Shown here: positions 21,658-32,458 of the stretch, in pieces | How the letters are laid out: every line of letters starts with the position of its first letter | How positions within the stretch are numbered: position 1 is the stretch's first letter | Assembly: GCA_009746045.1 (NCBI GenBank) | Contig: RPFO01000076.1 | Location: forward strand, 2,029,096-2,093,095 | Origin: Mesostigma viride | Lineage: Eukaryota > Streptophyta > Mesostigmatophyceae > Mesostigmatales > Mesostigmataceae | Direction: 5' to 3' | DNA length: 64,000 nt | Made by a program: the position numbers and the translations under genes | Notes under the pieces: model-generated | Seen by the model: only the letters and a program-made list of their open reading frames with translations | The model's database searches: none | What the model was told of the DNA's origin: nothing

Positions 21658-24600
21658 TTAGACAGATAGACCGACTTGACAGTCAGCATTCATGAGCTTC
21701 CTCAGTACATTGTACTGGGCTGGGGCCTTGTGTGGCAGCTTTGTCAATGCATCAGCAGGGTTCTCCTCGCCAGGGATATGCTTCAAGTCAACCAAACTGG
21801 CCAACTCCTTCAGCAACAAATAATCCAGGTCCCGGCTTCTGGCCAGCTGCTTGTGAACAAACTGGACCATACCCATGCTGTCTGTTAGCAACAACGTCTC
21901 CATCTGCAAGGTCCAAGGGGTAACTGAAGCCAGCTCCAGCATTAACTCCTTTATGTACAGGCTGGACTGGATCCCCTCGCATATGGCCCTGCATTCTGCC
22001 ACATCTGAACTGATACAGACCCTCTTCTGCAGTCTGCTGTACCAGCTGAACAAACTTGCCCTGCTCTGATAAAAAGCAAACAGAGCAGCAGATCTCCCCC
22101 TGACCTTGGTAACCTGGCGAGCATCCATGGAACTGTCAACAAAGATCTCCAAGGTGATAGGCTGGGCAAAGTCAATCCCAGACAAAATCAGATCAGGGGT
22201 ACTCTCCACCAACCGGGCTATGACTCGAGGCTTCTCATCCTCAAGCACCTCATCAGGCATTCTGCTATGGACCATCAAAGACGGACCACAGATGCTGGCA
22301 AACCAGGCCCACATGCCTCTCAACTCAGGTCCTGCAGCCTGGGTGATCTTCTCTGGCAAGGCCTTCACAATGGTCTGTTTATAATCTCCTCCAGCCTGAA
22401 GCCTGATACTCCACTCCCCGTCCCTCCTGAACAGGGTAGCCTGCATTCCACAGAACACTACAGGCTTGTTGGGCTCCTGCCACAGCTCCTTGCCCAGTGA
22501 AAACTTGCCACTGATGACAGGAATAAACTTCTTCAGCCAGGTCGTGGGGGCTAGCAAATGCAGATCATCTCCATGCAAACTAGCATACACTGGCAGACCC
22601 TCCCATTGGGCCAGCAGCAAACAGGGATCAACTGAAGACACTCTCAAGCCACACTCACTGATCAGAGCTTCCTGCAGCGTGAGTCTCCAGATGATTGGGC
22701 TCGACCTGAGTCCTTCCAGGCCCTTCAGAATAACCAGGAATTGTTGATGCAGCTCCAGCTTCCAGATGGCAGGCACCTCAACACAGTAAGGCTCATCCTG
22801 CTTCCACACCCTCCTGGCCACTTCTGGATCAGATTTTAAAAATGCCCTCTTGAAGTCCAGCAGCACTGATGACATAGCTGCTCCCCTGTTCAGCAACCCC
22901 ACGTAGAGACATAGCAAAATTCTCCATGTGTCGTGTAGCATCCCTGGCGTGTATAGCTCCTCTCCTGGCAGACTCCCCGTGCCGTGATACTCATTCAGGA
23001 CAGGCCTGACATGGGGCACTGATACCTCATCCACAACCTTCCTCTTCAGCACAAATCTCAAAGCAAGCTTCCTTGATGCTGGGGGACGTCTGTCTGTTGG
23101 TGCAGCACACTCAAACTGCAACCACTCCTCCAATGCCTTGGAGAAGGCGAGCTTCCAAGCCTCAAACAAAGTAGGCGAGCTCATCTCTTGGACCAGCTGG
23201 TCATATGTCAAAGGAGAGTGTGCAGCAAGGCTCCTGTGAGTTATGCCAATACTGCTGGGGTGCAACACAGCTGGAATCACCAAACTGGCCGCTGGGGGCA
23301 CCTCCCCTTCATCCCATTTTACACCCTTGACCGGCTTGGCCCTGCACCTGACTGGAAATGTTGTCCTGAAATTTTCTAGGGGAATCATCCCCCAGCCATC
23401 TCTTCTCAGAGCTGTAGCTCTGATAGAAATCCCAGGATTGCCCAGAAAATTCTGACCCAAAATCACAGGGCCATCATAGTCCTCTAGGACAAGGAAGGTC
23501 ACATCCACACCCATGACAGGGGCAGTAACCTCTCCCAACACCCTTAGATGCGTCCTACCACTGAAATCAGACACCCAGGGGCAACTTGGTTCTCCGACCA
23601 GCAGTTCTCCTGTATGCTGAGGTCCCATGACAGAAACCTGTGCATTGGTATCTATCTCCATGGCAGCTACCTCAGGTTCATCCAACTGGACAAGCTTGGA
23701 CACCTTAGGCTCCTTCTTGGCTCTTTGCAAAGCCTGTACAATATCTGATAGACGCACACCCCTAGGCCTGGTGTCGGGCCGTTCCGGAGGTGCAGCCTGT
23801 CCGCCTGCTTGCCCAACCACCGTATGTGAAGGTACCCCAGGGGCCGGGCCAGGGTCACCCTGAGGGCTCGATACAGCTGTAGCACCCTGATCAGGAAGCT
23901 CCACGTCACCCCCGCCTTGTACACCAGCGGGCACCTGGAAGAGGTCTCCTTGATTACCTCCCCGGGGACGGATCTTTGACCAGGACAGACGGTGCACTGC
24001 TTGGGAGCCATCAATGGCCACCCAGCACTTATGGCCAGCGGCTTCTACTCGGGTCACCACCCCATCATGCCAGCTGCCACGTTTCCCTGGAAAGCTTGGT
24101 TCCTTCCACACAACAACCTGTTGTCCAACGTTAGGTTCTAGGACACTCCAGCCCTTGTCTTTCTGCCTCAGCTTGAGGAACTTGGCCTCTAGCTTCTCCT
24201 TCCATGCCTGCTCAGCATCAGCTGGCAGCATCCTGGTATGCAGCATAAGAGGATTGATGGCAATGTCACCAAAGAACATGGGAGTCCTCAGGTTCAGCCT
24301 GTCCTCCACAGAACGTAGCCATGCAGATGTCACAATGGCAGATGACGTCCTTGGAATCCTCTCCACCAGCAGCACAGTCTTGATCTCTTGGATGGCTCTC
24401 TCCACCACCCCTTGCTGGCCGTGGCTCTCCCTGGGTGTAATCAGCAACTCTGGAAACTCTGGCAGGTTCTCACAGCACTCAAACTGAATGTCACACTGCA
24501 ACAACTCCAACCCAGGGTACCTGCTCCTTGTCAACTTCAGAGCAGCAATCAATGTAGGCTTCTCCATGTCAGGCAGGATCTCTAGGGTCTTGTACTTGGT

Positions 24601-25248
24601 ATATCTGTCCACTGCCACCAGCAGCTTCAAACCCCTGATTCTCTGAATATCTACCTGCACATGGCCTGGCTGCAAAATAGGAGTCCTGGCATGAGACTGC
24701 TTGGGCTTTCTAGCAACTAGCCTGCACTTGCAAGCTTGAGCAACCTGTTGGCAGATGGAGTACAACTCACTTCCTCCCAGCCGTCTAGCAACTTGCAAAG
24801 ACTGAGCTGCATGGCCAAACATGGTATGCAACCTTGAGGCAATGTCATACAAGAGAGAAAACCTTTTATTGTCATTATTAGCACTCAAGGTATGTACAGA
24901 TCCCTTATGTACAGGAGGCACCAGGGTCGTGCCTGTCAGACTGTCTCCAGCCCTATCCTCATCCTGACCATCCTGTGCCAGTCCTGCACGGTCAGAATGC
25001 TTCTGAGATCCACCTGGGTCCACATCACCAGGTCCTACCTCAGGCTCAGCACCGCCATGGCGGGCACGTTGGCGAGTAACCACTGCAGCTACAGCTGGCA
25101 TACTCTCTGTGGTAACCAAGCTTGCCCCATCGTGTCCAATAGGCTCTTTCACTAGAGCATGGGGCTGCCCCTCACTGCTGTCACTAGCAGCTTCATTACA
25201 CACCCCTGGGGGCACCCTCCAGGGTTCAGGGATGTGTGCAGGCTCAAG
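21658..25248 (-). CDS. pol: Pol of element B: integrase - retropepsin-like - RT - RNase H, intact
   Basis: Open from the gag UGA to 21658. Numbering from the GTG at 25215 (1,185 residues): pre-integrase zinc region H130-X4-H135 with C155 and C162-X-C164; integrase catalytic D189, D242, E272 (29 residues between the last two, shorter than the usual 35) followed by a basic C-terminal domain to ~420; retropepsin-like domain with DTN at 522-524 and ILGQNF at 585-590; RT with DFKRAFLK at 787, LKGLEGLRSSP and HGDD at 881-884; RNase H with D1027, E1074, D1112, D1155. RT and RNase H are clearly copia-like. Protease follows integrase, the reverse of normal copia order. No other DTG/DSG candidate lies upstream. 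Confidence 0.93.
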   Translation of the reverse strand, partial: LEPAHIPEPWRVPPGVCNEAASDSSEGQPHALVKEPIGHDGASLVTTESMPAVAAVVTRQRARHGGAEPEVGPGDVDPGGSQKHSDRAGLAQDGQDEDRAGDSLTGTTLVPPVHKGSVHTLSANNDNKRFSLLYDIASRLHTMFGHAAQSLQVARRLGGSELYSICQQVAQACKCRLVARKPKQSHARTPILQPGHVQVDIQRIRGLKLLVAVDRYTKYKTLEILPDMEKPTLIAALKLTRSRYPGLELLQCDIQFECCENLPEFPELLITPRESHGQQGVVERAIQEIKTVLLVERIPRTSSAIVTSAWLRSVEDRLNLRTPMFFGDIAINPLMLHTRMLPADAEQAWKEKLEAKFLKLRQKDKGWSVLEPNVGQQVVVWKEPSFPGKRGSWHDGVVTRVEAAGHKCWVAIDGSQAVHRLSWSKIRPRGGNQGDLFQVPAGVQGGGDVELPDQGATAVSSPQGDPGPAPGVPSHTVVGQAGGQAAPPERPDTRPRGVRLSDIVQALQRAKKEPKVSKLVQLDEPEVAAMEIDTNAQVSVMGPQHTGELLVGEPSCPWVSDFSGRTHLRVLGEVTAPVMGVDVTFLVLEDYDGPVILGQNFLGNPGISIRATALRRDGWGMIPLENFRTTFPVRCRAKPVKGVKWDEGEVPPAASLVIPAVLHPSSIGITHRSLAAHSPLTYDQLVQEMSSPTLFEAWKLAFSKALEEWLQFECAAPTDRRPPASRKLALRFVLKRKVVDEVSVPHVRPVLNEYHGTGSLPGEELYTPGMLHDTWRILLCLYVGLLNRGAAMSSVLLDFKRAFLKSDPEVARRVWKQDEPYCVEVPAIWKLELHQQFLVILKGLEGLRSSPIIWRLTLQEALISECGLRVSSVDPCLLLAQWEGLPVYASLHGDDLHLLAPTTWLKKFIPVISGKFSLGKELWQEPNKPVVFCGMQATLFRRDGEWSIRLQAGGDYKQTIVKALPEKITQAAGPELRGMWAWFASICGPSLMVHSRMPDEVLEDEKPRVIARLVESTPDLILSGIDFAQPITLEIFVDSSMDARQVTKVRGRSAALFAFYQSRASLFSWYSRLQKRVCISSDVAECRAICEGIQSSLYIKELMLELASVTPWTLQMETLLLTDSMGMVQFVHKQLARSRDLDYLLLKELASLVDLKHIPGEENPADALTKLPHKAPAQYNVLRKLMNADCQVGLSV

Positions 25249-25251
25249 TCA
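25246..25251 (-). promoter_or_regulatory. Candidate UGA readthrough site between gag and pol (B)
   Basis: The gag frame ends KAADH-TGA and continues CTT GAG in the same frame into pol with no other stop. The UGA-CU context is shared with A (UGA-CUA) and D (UGA-CUG). Confidence 0.55.
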
Positions 25252-26434
25252 ATGATCAGCAGCCTTGCCCTTGCCCTTGTCCTGGGATGGACCAGCCTTG
25301 TCCTTGCTGCCACCCTGAGCTGGCTTGCTCTGACCTTCCTGCCTCAGGTACGAGGGACACTCATTCCTGAAGTGACCCTTCCCCTGGCAGAAATAACATT
25401 CCACCTGACTGATGTCCCGTGAGGTCCCACTGCTGGGCCCAGCCTTGGGAGGACCACCCACCCTCTTGAAGTCAAACTGGGACTGTGGATGTCCCGACTT
25501 CGGCGGGGTCCCCCGTCCAGCCCTTCTGTCACGCCCCCTCCTGGACCTTCCTCGACCCCTTGAAGAGGTCTCAGGCCCTCTCGAGGGCGCTGGGCCCCCG
25601 TGGCCCGATCCCCTCATGGACTTAACCGTGGGTTCAGTGGCCTCCTCATCACCCTGACGAGGGCGCTTACCACCCACGTACTTGCCGCTGAAACACTCAT
25701 ACAACTGGTCCGTCATGGCTGCCCAGCCATGGACCTGTCGCATGTGGATGGTCACATTATCCATGGTGACCGGATCCAGCTGCAGCGACTTGAGAAAGTC
25801 GCCCATGGCCATCCGATCTGCGACGAAGAAGCCCTTGGCCATGGCGTCCTCCCTCAGCTTGACGAAGTCTTCAAAGGCGTGGACCACTAGCTGCCCCTTG
25901 ATGGGCTTGTAGTCCAGGTATTCTTGCTTCAGGTGGGACCCATCTATGGTCCTCTTGTCACTCAGGAACACCTGAGTCGCGTCATAAACGCCGCCCAGGT
26001 GTCCCCCGCCGCGTGTCGCTCCCGAACAAACTTGAACAGCCGCCTCGCCGACTGCCGTATGTAGGCACTAGACGCCAGGATGCGAAGCTTGTCACCGTTG
26101 TATATCTCCGTGTACAAGTTCATGTCCTCTAACATCCTCTCAGCATCCCGGGGCTGCCAATTGTCCTTGATGGACTGAAACTGGCCTAGCACCGCGTACC
26201 CCTCAGCAACGGTGGTCGCTTAGGCGCCGCTTGATCTGCGGCTGGCGCGTGCTGCCCGCCCTGCGATCCTTGGCTCTGATTATCTGGCACCTCAGCCTGG
26301 TCTCCCAGCGCCTGGCCGTCCCCGCGTCCATCGCGTCCACCGCGTCCATCGCGTCCATCTCGTCCATCCATCCCAGCGCCGCGCCGCGCGAAGCCCATAA
26401 AGCCCGCTTGTTGGTTGATAGCTCCATCCTCCAT
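25249..26434 (-). pseudogene. gag: Gag of element B, with CCHC knuckle (frameshifts)
   Basis: Three overlapping minus-strand frames form one protein: 26434-26186 (start MEDGAINQQAGF, then Gly/Asp/Arg repeats), 26192-25962 (capsid-like, FQSIKDNWQPRDAERMLEDM) and 25971-25249 (GFFVADRMAMGDFLKSLQLD, then an Arg/Gly-rich tail). The zinc knuckle CYFCQGKGHFRNEC binds nucleic acid. Frameshifts lie near 26190 and 25965. The capsid-like words match A (DRALADYFLDRMGL) and D (NVADNIALTNWLKVSGLD), showing common descent. Confidence 0.82.
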
Positions 26435-26536
26435 GATGGCCTCTGTTCAGATCTGCTACAGCCAGCCAAGTGGCCAAGCAGCAATTAAAGCAATATAAGC
26501 TACTGAACAAGAAAGGAAAGTGCCAAGTGTTACCAC

Positions 26537-27456
26537 TCAGGCAAGACCACCACGGCTGGCCCCAGGCGCGTCCTGGTTCTCCTTGTCGCTGTCGTCGTCG
26601 CTGTCGCTCACCACAATCAGCTCTGGTACCCTGCTACCTGCTGCGCCGTCGTCGACCCGCTGTCGGCCCGCGATGACTGAATCGTCACCGTTGGTATAGT
26701 AGACAGGTGACAACCCGTCGTTGGCACCCCGCGGATTGTATCTTGGCACCTCGTGGTCGCCAAGTGTCTCGTCGCCTAGCCCAGCGACACCCCCTGCTCC
26801 TACCTCAAGGTCACTATCGTACCCAAGAGGTGCAAACTCTTCCCAACGCGTCACACGAACGCGAAGGGGCAGGGGCAGTTCCTGAAAGGGAACTCTTACT
26901 CGCTCCGGAAACCTGCCGACTCTTGTCGCGCGCTGTCCTCCGGTGATGGCTTCCGCTGTCGCCCCGACCTCTGCAAGCCGCCTGTAGTGCTCCGCTCCGC
27001 GTCGTTCACGCCTAACTGGCCCCGCTGCAACACCCTCGTCGCCGATGCCGCCTGCGAAAGCACGTGGTACTCCGCGCCCGCTACTGTCGGTACAAACTCG
27101 TGTCGCCCTGCGCCAGCTGCCTCCGCAACCTCGCCTCGCCTTGCTGCCAACTCCGTCCGCACTCGCTCTGCTACTGCAGTAATCACCGTCTGGATGCCGA
27201 CCAACCCGTGAAGCTCCTGCTCAAGGTCGTCGATGCTCCGGTGCTCCGGAATGACGATGGTTTGTACGTGTCGCAGAATTCGCTCCCAATCTTCGACCTG
27301 GTCGTCGACGAATTGCACGAAGCTGCGATTTACAGGCGGACGATCTGCAAGCAATAAAGATAGATCCCGAACGACACGGCGTAATTCAGGAGAAATCGAA
27401 CCCCCAGCAGACTGCCGAAACCGGAAATCCTGCTGCCGTTGTTCCTCCTGCACCAT
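26537..27456 (-). pseudogene. Extra 5' ORF (ORF1) of element B
   Basis: Minus-strand frames 27456-26896 and 26854-26537 make a ~300-residue protein with one break near 26870. The first ~130 residues are helical (LRRVVRDLSLLLADRPPVNR, IDDLEQELHGLVGIQTVITA). The C-terminal part is acidic (SDSDDDSDKENQ). No known domain is recognised. Position between LTR and gag matches ORF1 of A and D. Confidence 0.6.
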
Positions 27457-27549
27457 TCACCACCGGACGAGCTCCTCTCGTCGTCAACGCTGCACACCGC
27501 AACCGGCAACGACCCTCCTGGCCGTTCCGCTGAGACTGGTTGTAATTTG

Positions 27550-28241
27550 AGTTAACGTTCTTAGCACACGCAATGTGAAGGATATGGTTGCAATGCAGCA
27601 ATGTGTGAATATGGTTGGAAACGGAGCTTTGTTAAAATCGGATAATGTTACAGCGCTCACACACTTGAGGCTTGTACACGCGTTGCCAAGTCAAGGCACA
27701 ACACGTGAGGCGGGCTCGCAAGAGATGCCCATTTGGCACTGGCCTATTGTTTATATACTTGTGCACTGTGCTTGCTAGTCCTGAGCAGCCTAGAGGTGCT
27801 CAGTAATAACACCCCCGGTACAGTATTCACTACCTGTACAGCGCCCAGCTCCTATACAGTAGGTCTGCCATACAGGCACAGTGACCACAGAGCACAGTCC
27901 ACAGTGACTATTGCATCTGCACCTAGAAGTCCAGGACTAAGCCTGCGGTATCAACAGACCACAGGTTAAGGTTCCTATTTCCTGCGTACGACGTATTAAT
28001 CCAATACCGTCGTAGGTACAGCACCTAATTCCTGTCAGCCCAGGAATTACTGTCGACCCCATATGTCGTCGGCAAATATTCACGTCCGACTTAGGAGAAC
28101 AGCCGGCTCGCGCTCGCGCGCGACCGGGAAGTCGGAACGCCATAACTTTCTTGATACTTGTCGGAATGAACTCGTTCCGGTGCCGCTGGAATCGCAGAGA
28201 TATGCCGAATCAGGATCACGCCAATGCGCTTGGCGTTAACT
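27550..28241 (-). repeat. 5' LTR of element B
   Basis: Second copy of 20148-20850. In element orientation it ends ...GTTAACT and the interior starts CAAATTACAACC, not a TGG-type primer-binding site. The target copy cctgc follows at 28242-28246. Confidence 0.92.
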
Positions 28242-28246
28242 CCTGC

Positions 28247-29593
28247 TGCACAATGCCATCATGAAAGGGGCGGGTAGGTGGTTGCCTACCTGGCTGCATC
28301 ATGATTTTACTAACCCTACTGACGATGACGTGTCTCTCTCTCCCACCTTCCATGACTGGGAGGAGGCCCGCAGCAGGAGGCGGGAAGTCACACATACTCA
28401 CACCCCCACCCAGCCCACCCCTATGTTGCCTACCCATCCTACACAGCCCATGCTTGCCTCTCCTGCTCAGCTCACTCAGGTAGCACCTCCCTCTCAGCAT
28501 GTCTCTCCTGTGAATGCTGCAGCAGCAACACCATCTTCTCCCTCACCCCCTGCATCCCCCTCCAGGTGGCCCACATACAATGAAAACCGTCCTGTGGATA
28601 GGATTAATGTCAGGGGGCTGCCTGAGGGGCATACTAGGGAGCAGGGGAATCATGCACTTCTCTCTCTCCACCTGGCTAGGGAGGAACTGAATGTCAAGAA
28701 TTGGTTTGGATCTCTCATGCAGGGGGATTTTTACCATCAGTCCTACTCTCAGATTCAGAATCTCATCCTTGTCTTCCAGCGTAGGTATCCCAAGTGGCAG
28801 GACACGCAGGCTAGGGCAGTTTGGGAGGCCTTCATGAAGGAGCTAACTGACCTCCTCTCCACCCCCTCATCTGTGGACATGTATGGGGCATTCAGGTGGG
28901 TAGAGGAATACAGGGTCACCTCCGTAGACTATGTGGCTGAGACCAAGAAATATGAGCTAGCCATCAAAGCACGTCCTGATGTCCAGCAGCTAGATCACAA
29001 GTACTTGCTGCGTTCCTTCCTTGAGAAACTCAAACTTGACAAAAACACCTACGCTATGCTTGCAACGGGAATGGCAAAGTACTGGGAGGACATGAAGGAG
29101 GCATTGGATTATATCAAGCTGGCCCTGGCCCCACTAAGCCAGGGGGCCATGGGCACCTCTGTAAAAAGGGTCAGGGGGGAGGATAGGGAGGAGGAGGACA
29201 GGGAGAGGGAAGACAGGAGCAAGAGACCTGTAACCATGGCAGAGGTGAAGTCCCTGCTGGGACAGCTGTTTAAGGGCAAGGGCAAGGGCAAGGGCAAGGG
29301 CAAGGGCAAGGGCAGGGGCTGGGGCAAGGGCAAGGGTAAGGGGCAGTCTCCCTCCAAGGGGGGCAGCTCCAGCAACAACAACAGCAACAACAATAACAAC
29401 AACAGCAACAACAACAATAACAACAACAAAAACAACAACAACAACAGCAACAACAACAACAACAACAAGCAGGACAAGGAGGACAAGTCTTCTCAGCGGT
29501 GCACCCGCTGTGGCATGAAGTACCACCTGCGGCCCACCTGCCGCAAGAACGTGGACGAGCTGGGGCACTTGGACGTCCTGTGCCACAAGTGCT
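28247..29593 (+). CDS. gag: Gag of element C, C-terminal part
   Basis: Continues the 18617-20147 frame after B is removed (codon split across the junction). Capsid-like segments (NWFGSLMQGDFYHQSYSQIQ, YLLRSFLEKLKLDKNTYAML) resemble the other gags. A Lys-Gly repeat (GKGKGKG, about 29270-29345) and an Asn-rich run (AAC repeats, about 29375-29470) follow. Cysteine pairs (CTRC, CHKC) and later HGPPHGDPKDC look like zinc-binding motifs. The TAA at 29593-29595 comes from the Q insert; beyond Q the same frame reopens at 30073 into pol. Confidence 0.8.
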
Positions 29594-30071
29594 AAAAGGT
29601 TTGATGTAAGATTCTGCGCAGGATGTAAGAATATGCGTTAACCTTAGCTAAAAGGTTTGCGCATAAAAAGTATAAGCATTCGCTTGTACAACTTAGAACC
29701 GGCGCGGCGCGGAAGTCATGGGTTCGAAACCTCGTGGGGCCAGTGCCGAGTAGGGATTATTTGGGAGGATCCGCCGGGGCACCGGTCGGACCTAATTAAT
29801 CGCCTAGCGAGGTACATATCGGACCTTCCCGGGATTAATATCGAATTAGTAATTCGATGCGGAAGTAAACCCTAGTTAGGGAGCCGCTTAATATTCCGCC
29901 CCAACGCGCAAAGGTTTTAAGTTGTACAAGCGAATGCTTATACTTTTTATGCGCAAACCTTTTAGCTAAGGTTAACGCATATTCTTACATCCTGCGCAGG
30001 ATGTAAGAATATGCGTTAACCTTAGCTAAAAGGTTTGCGCATAAAAAGTATAAGCATTCGCTTGTACAACT
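29594..30071. mobile_element. Element Q: small element with palindromic terminal repeats
   Basis: The right terminal repeat (29920-30071) is a 152-bp palindrome with ends AGTTGTACAAG...CTTGTACAACT. A second copy ends at 29693, but its outer arm is rearranged (29594-29617). Between them is a 226-bp interior with GGGTTCGAAACC (about 29720-29731), like a tRNA T-arm/B box, followed by GGGGCCA. Ends match the copia-like LTR termini in this window. It separates gag from pol in C. The left target copy is lost. No coding capacity. Confidence 0.7.
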
Positions 30072-30072
30072 C

Positions 30073-32458
30073 CACGGGCCGCCCCACGGTGACCCCAAGG
30101 ACTGCAAGCGGCCTCCTTACGGCAAGAAGTGTGAGTTACCCTCTCATGCTGGCTTGAGTGTGCCTGCTTCACCTCTTTCATCTGCATGCCCCACTGTCAG
30201 AGCAGTGAGCAGTTCTGGAAAGGTGCTACAGCTGGTTTCAGAAGATTACGTCTCTAAACCAACCTTCACATCTATGGTTCCCAAGGTGTGCAGAGTGTCC
30301 CCATCAGAGGATGCTCATATCAGTATTCAGGAGCTTGCTTTGCAGTTGCACTTCCTTTATGGGCATGAGGTGAGTGCAGAGGTGGTGGCAGCAGCAATAG
30401 GGGGGGCAGCACTCAGACGTGCTTGCCAGGTGGTCAGATCACACTGCCAGCATTGTCAGTTCAATGCACCCAAACCCCCTAAGTGGCATGTAGCTACCCC
30501 ACCTAAGTGCAAGGGCAGGGTGGTAGGAGATGTCTTTCATATAAAAGGACAATCTTACTTGGCACTTAAAGATGCATGGTCACGGTACACAACCATTGAA
30601 CCATTACTTGGAATGGACAAAACACAGTTGCTCAGGGCTCTCTTGATTGCTCAGGCCAGGTACTACCCTGTGGAGGCATTATTACTGGATCAACAGTTCA
30701 CGTGTCTTGCCAATGAACCAGGGTGTGAGTCTATTGATCTGGCTGGGCTAGAAGATCATGAGAGGCAAGGCATCATTGAAAGGGCCATCAGGTCCATTAA
30801 AACCCTTGTAGCCAAGGAAGATGGTAATCTGCTGGCTGACAGTGGGTCATATGCTGACCGAGCTCTGTGGTCCACCAGGCTGTGCCAAGCCCTCAACAGG
30901 AGGCCACTCATGAAAACCCCACAAGGGGTGATCATTACACCAGATGGATTGCATGCAGGCATTTATCCACCTGAGGTACTAGCCCTATACAATGCACAGC
31001 GAGCACATACAGCTAGCAGGTTAGCTGTCAAGGATGCAAAGCATCCACGTCCCACCTTCAGAGAAGGGGATCAGGTCCTATTATACAAGGAGTCGGGACT
31101 AGGCAAGGTGGGTACCTGGCATGGGCCAGCCACCATCCTAAAGTTTAATACCACTGGCAGGACAGTGCTGGTTAAACAAAATGACACGGGAAAGATTCAC
31201 AGGTGTTCACCTCACAGGATGAAATTGTATTTTCCAACTGTGTCAGACGTGGCAGAGGAGGAAGAGCTGTTGGCCGACAGCCCTGTACAGTTGCCTGGCA
31301 TCCCAGCGTTGCCCAGTGAGTGGTTGTTTGGAACACCCACTGGTGAGTGTGCGAGCCACACCCACTGTGACACCCAGGTCACCCTTGATGATTGTAGGCA
31401 GTCACTGCAGGCTTGGTTGGCCCCCTGCAGCAGAGGGTTACAATGGCAAAACAGGTGAGCAGCAACCTCTCACCTCTTCAATTGTGAACACAGCTCAGCC
31501 ACTAGCTGCATCTTCCAAACGCAGCCTAGCAGAAGCTGTTCGCATTTTACAGTCAGCTCATCGAGCTAAAGCTCAAACTGCTGCAGGATCAGCTAAGGTG
31601 GGGAAGGTTGGGCAGAATGACAATAGCCCATTTACGGTTGCAGTGGACACACAAGCCCAGGTCAGCATTATCAGTGCACTGGCTGTGCCCCATATGCCTT
31701 TGGAACCTTCACCCTGGCACCATGTGGCTGATTTCTCAGGGCAGTCATCCCTCAAGGTACAAGGTCAGGTCATGTTGACTATACTTGGTATCCCCACACC
31801 TTTTCAGGTATTGGAAGGTTATAAAGGTAATGCTTTGTTGGGGGATCCTTTTCTATCTTACCCGGGTGTCATTATTTCCAGTAGTAGACTATCCATCCAG
31901 GACCTGGGTGGTGTTGATCTGAATCATTTCAAAATTTCCCTTCAAAAACTTCTTAACACCAACATTGCTTCTGTAAAATTTGCTACCCCCAAGTATGCCC
32001 CAGGGCAAGAACCTTGTGTGGCAGACTTGGTTCATAACCAAAAACTTCATCCCACCTCCTTTGGATTGGGCAAGCATGATGTGGCTAAAATGTCTCCTCT
32101 TTCTTATGAACAGATAGAGCAAGATTGTCGCACACACATAGGTTTCCTAAAATGGGTGGAGGCCTTCAACAAGGCCAGGGAAGAATGGGTAGTGCCAGAT
32201 CCTCTTAGCCCCTCTCACACTCCACCTGTCACACCTATTGACAAAAAGCCTGCAGGGTGCAAGCACTTGCGCCTGAAGTTTGTGTGTAAACATAAGCCAG
32301 CAGCAGATGGGTCAGTCATTTTCCATGCTAGACCTTGTGTGACAGAGTTCAAGGGCACCACTGATCTGACAGAGGCAGAGTTGTACACGCCAGGCATTCA
32401 GCAAACCTCCTTAAAAATCTTGCTGTCTGTCTTTGTGGGTCATCTCAATGACGGGGAT
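30073..32458 (+). pseudogene. pol: Pol of element C, part 1: integrase, retropepsin-like domain, start of RT
   Basis: The pre-integrase zinc region (LHFLYGH...CQHC) leads into the integrase core: catalytic Asp in VVGDVF, Asp in LLLDQQF, Glu in GIIERAI (29 residues between the last two), then a C-terminal domain (KVGTWHGPATILKF). The frame breaks between 31316 and 31458 (overlapping frames) and continues with the retropepsin-like domain (VDTQAQVSII, ALLGDPFL) and the RT N terminus (ELYTPGIQQTSLKILLSVFV). It is cut at 32458 by element P. DTQ replaces the usual DTG/DSG. Confidence 0.85.

Larger units (their letters stand above)
20148..28241 (-). mobile_element. Element B: copia-like LTR retrotransposon with intact pol
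   Basis: LTRs (20148-20850 and 27550-28241) have ends AGTTAA...GTTAACT and a perfect 5-bp target duplication cctgc (20143-20147, 28242-28246). Reading on the minus strand: ORF1, gag, UGA, and a 1,196-codon pol without frameshifts. It lies inside the gag ORF of C, so it is younger than C. Gag and ORF1 carry frameshifts, but pol is the best-preserved of the family here and serves as reference. Confidence 0.93.

Noticed and set aside
29134..29586. Minus-strand Leu/Val-rich ORFs as membrane proteins
   Set aside because: They are complements of the Lys-Gly and Asn repeat codons of the C gag.
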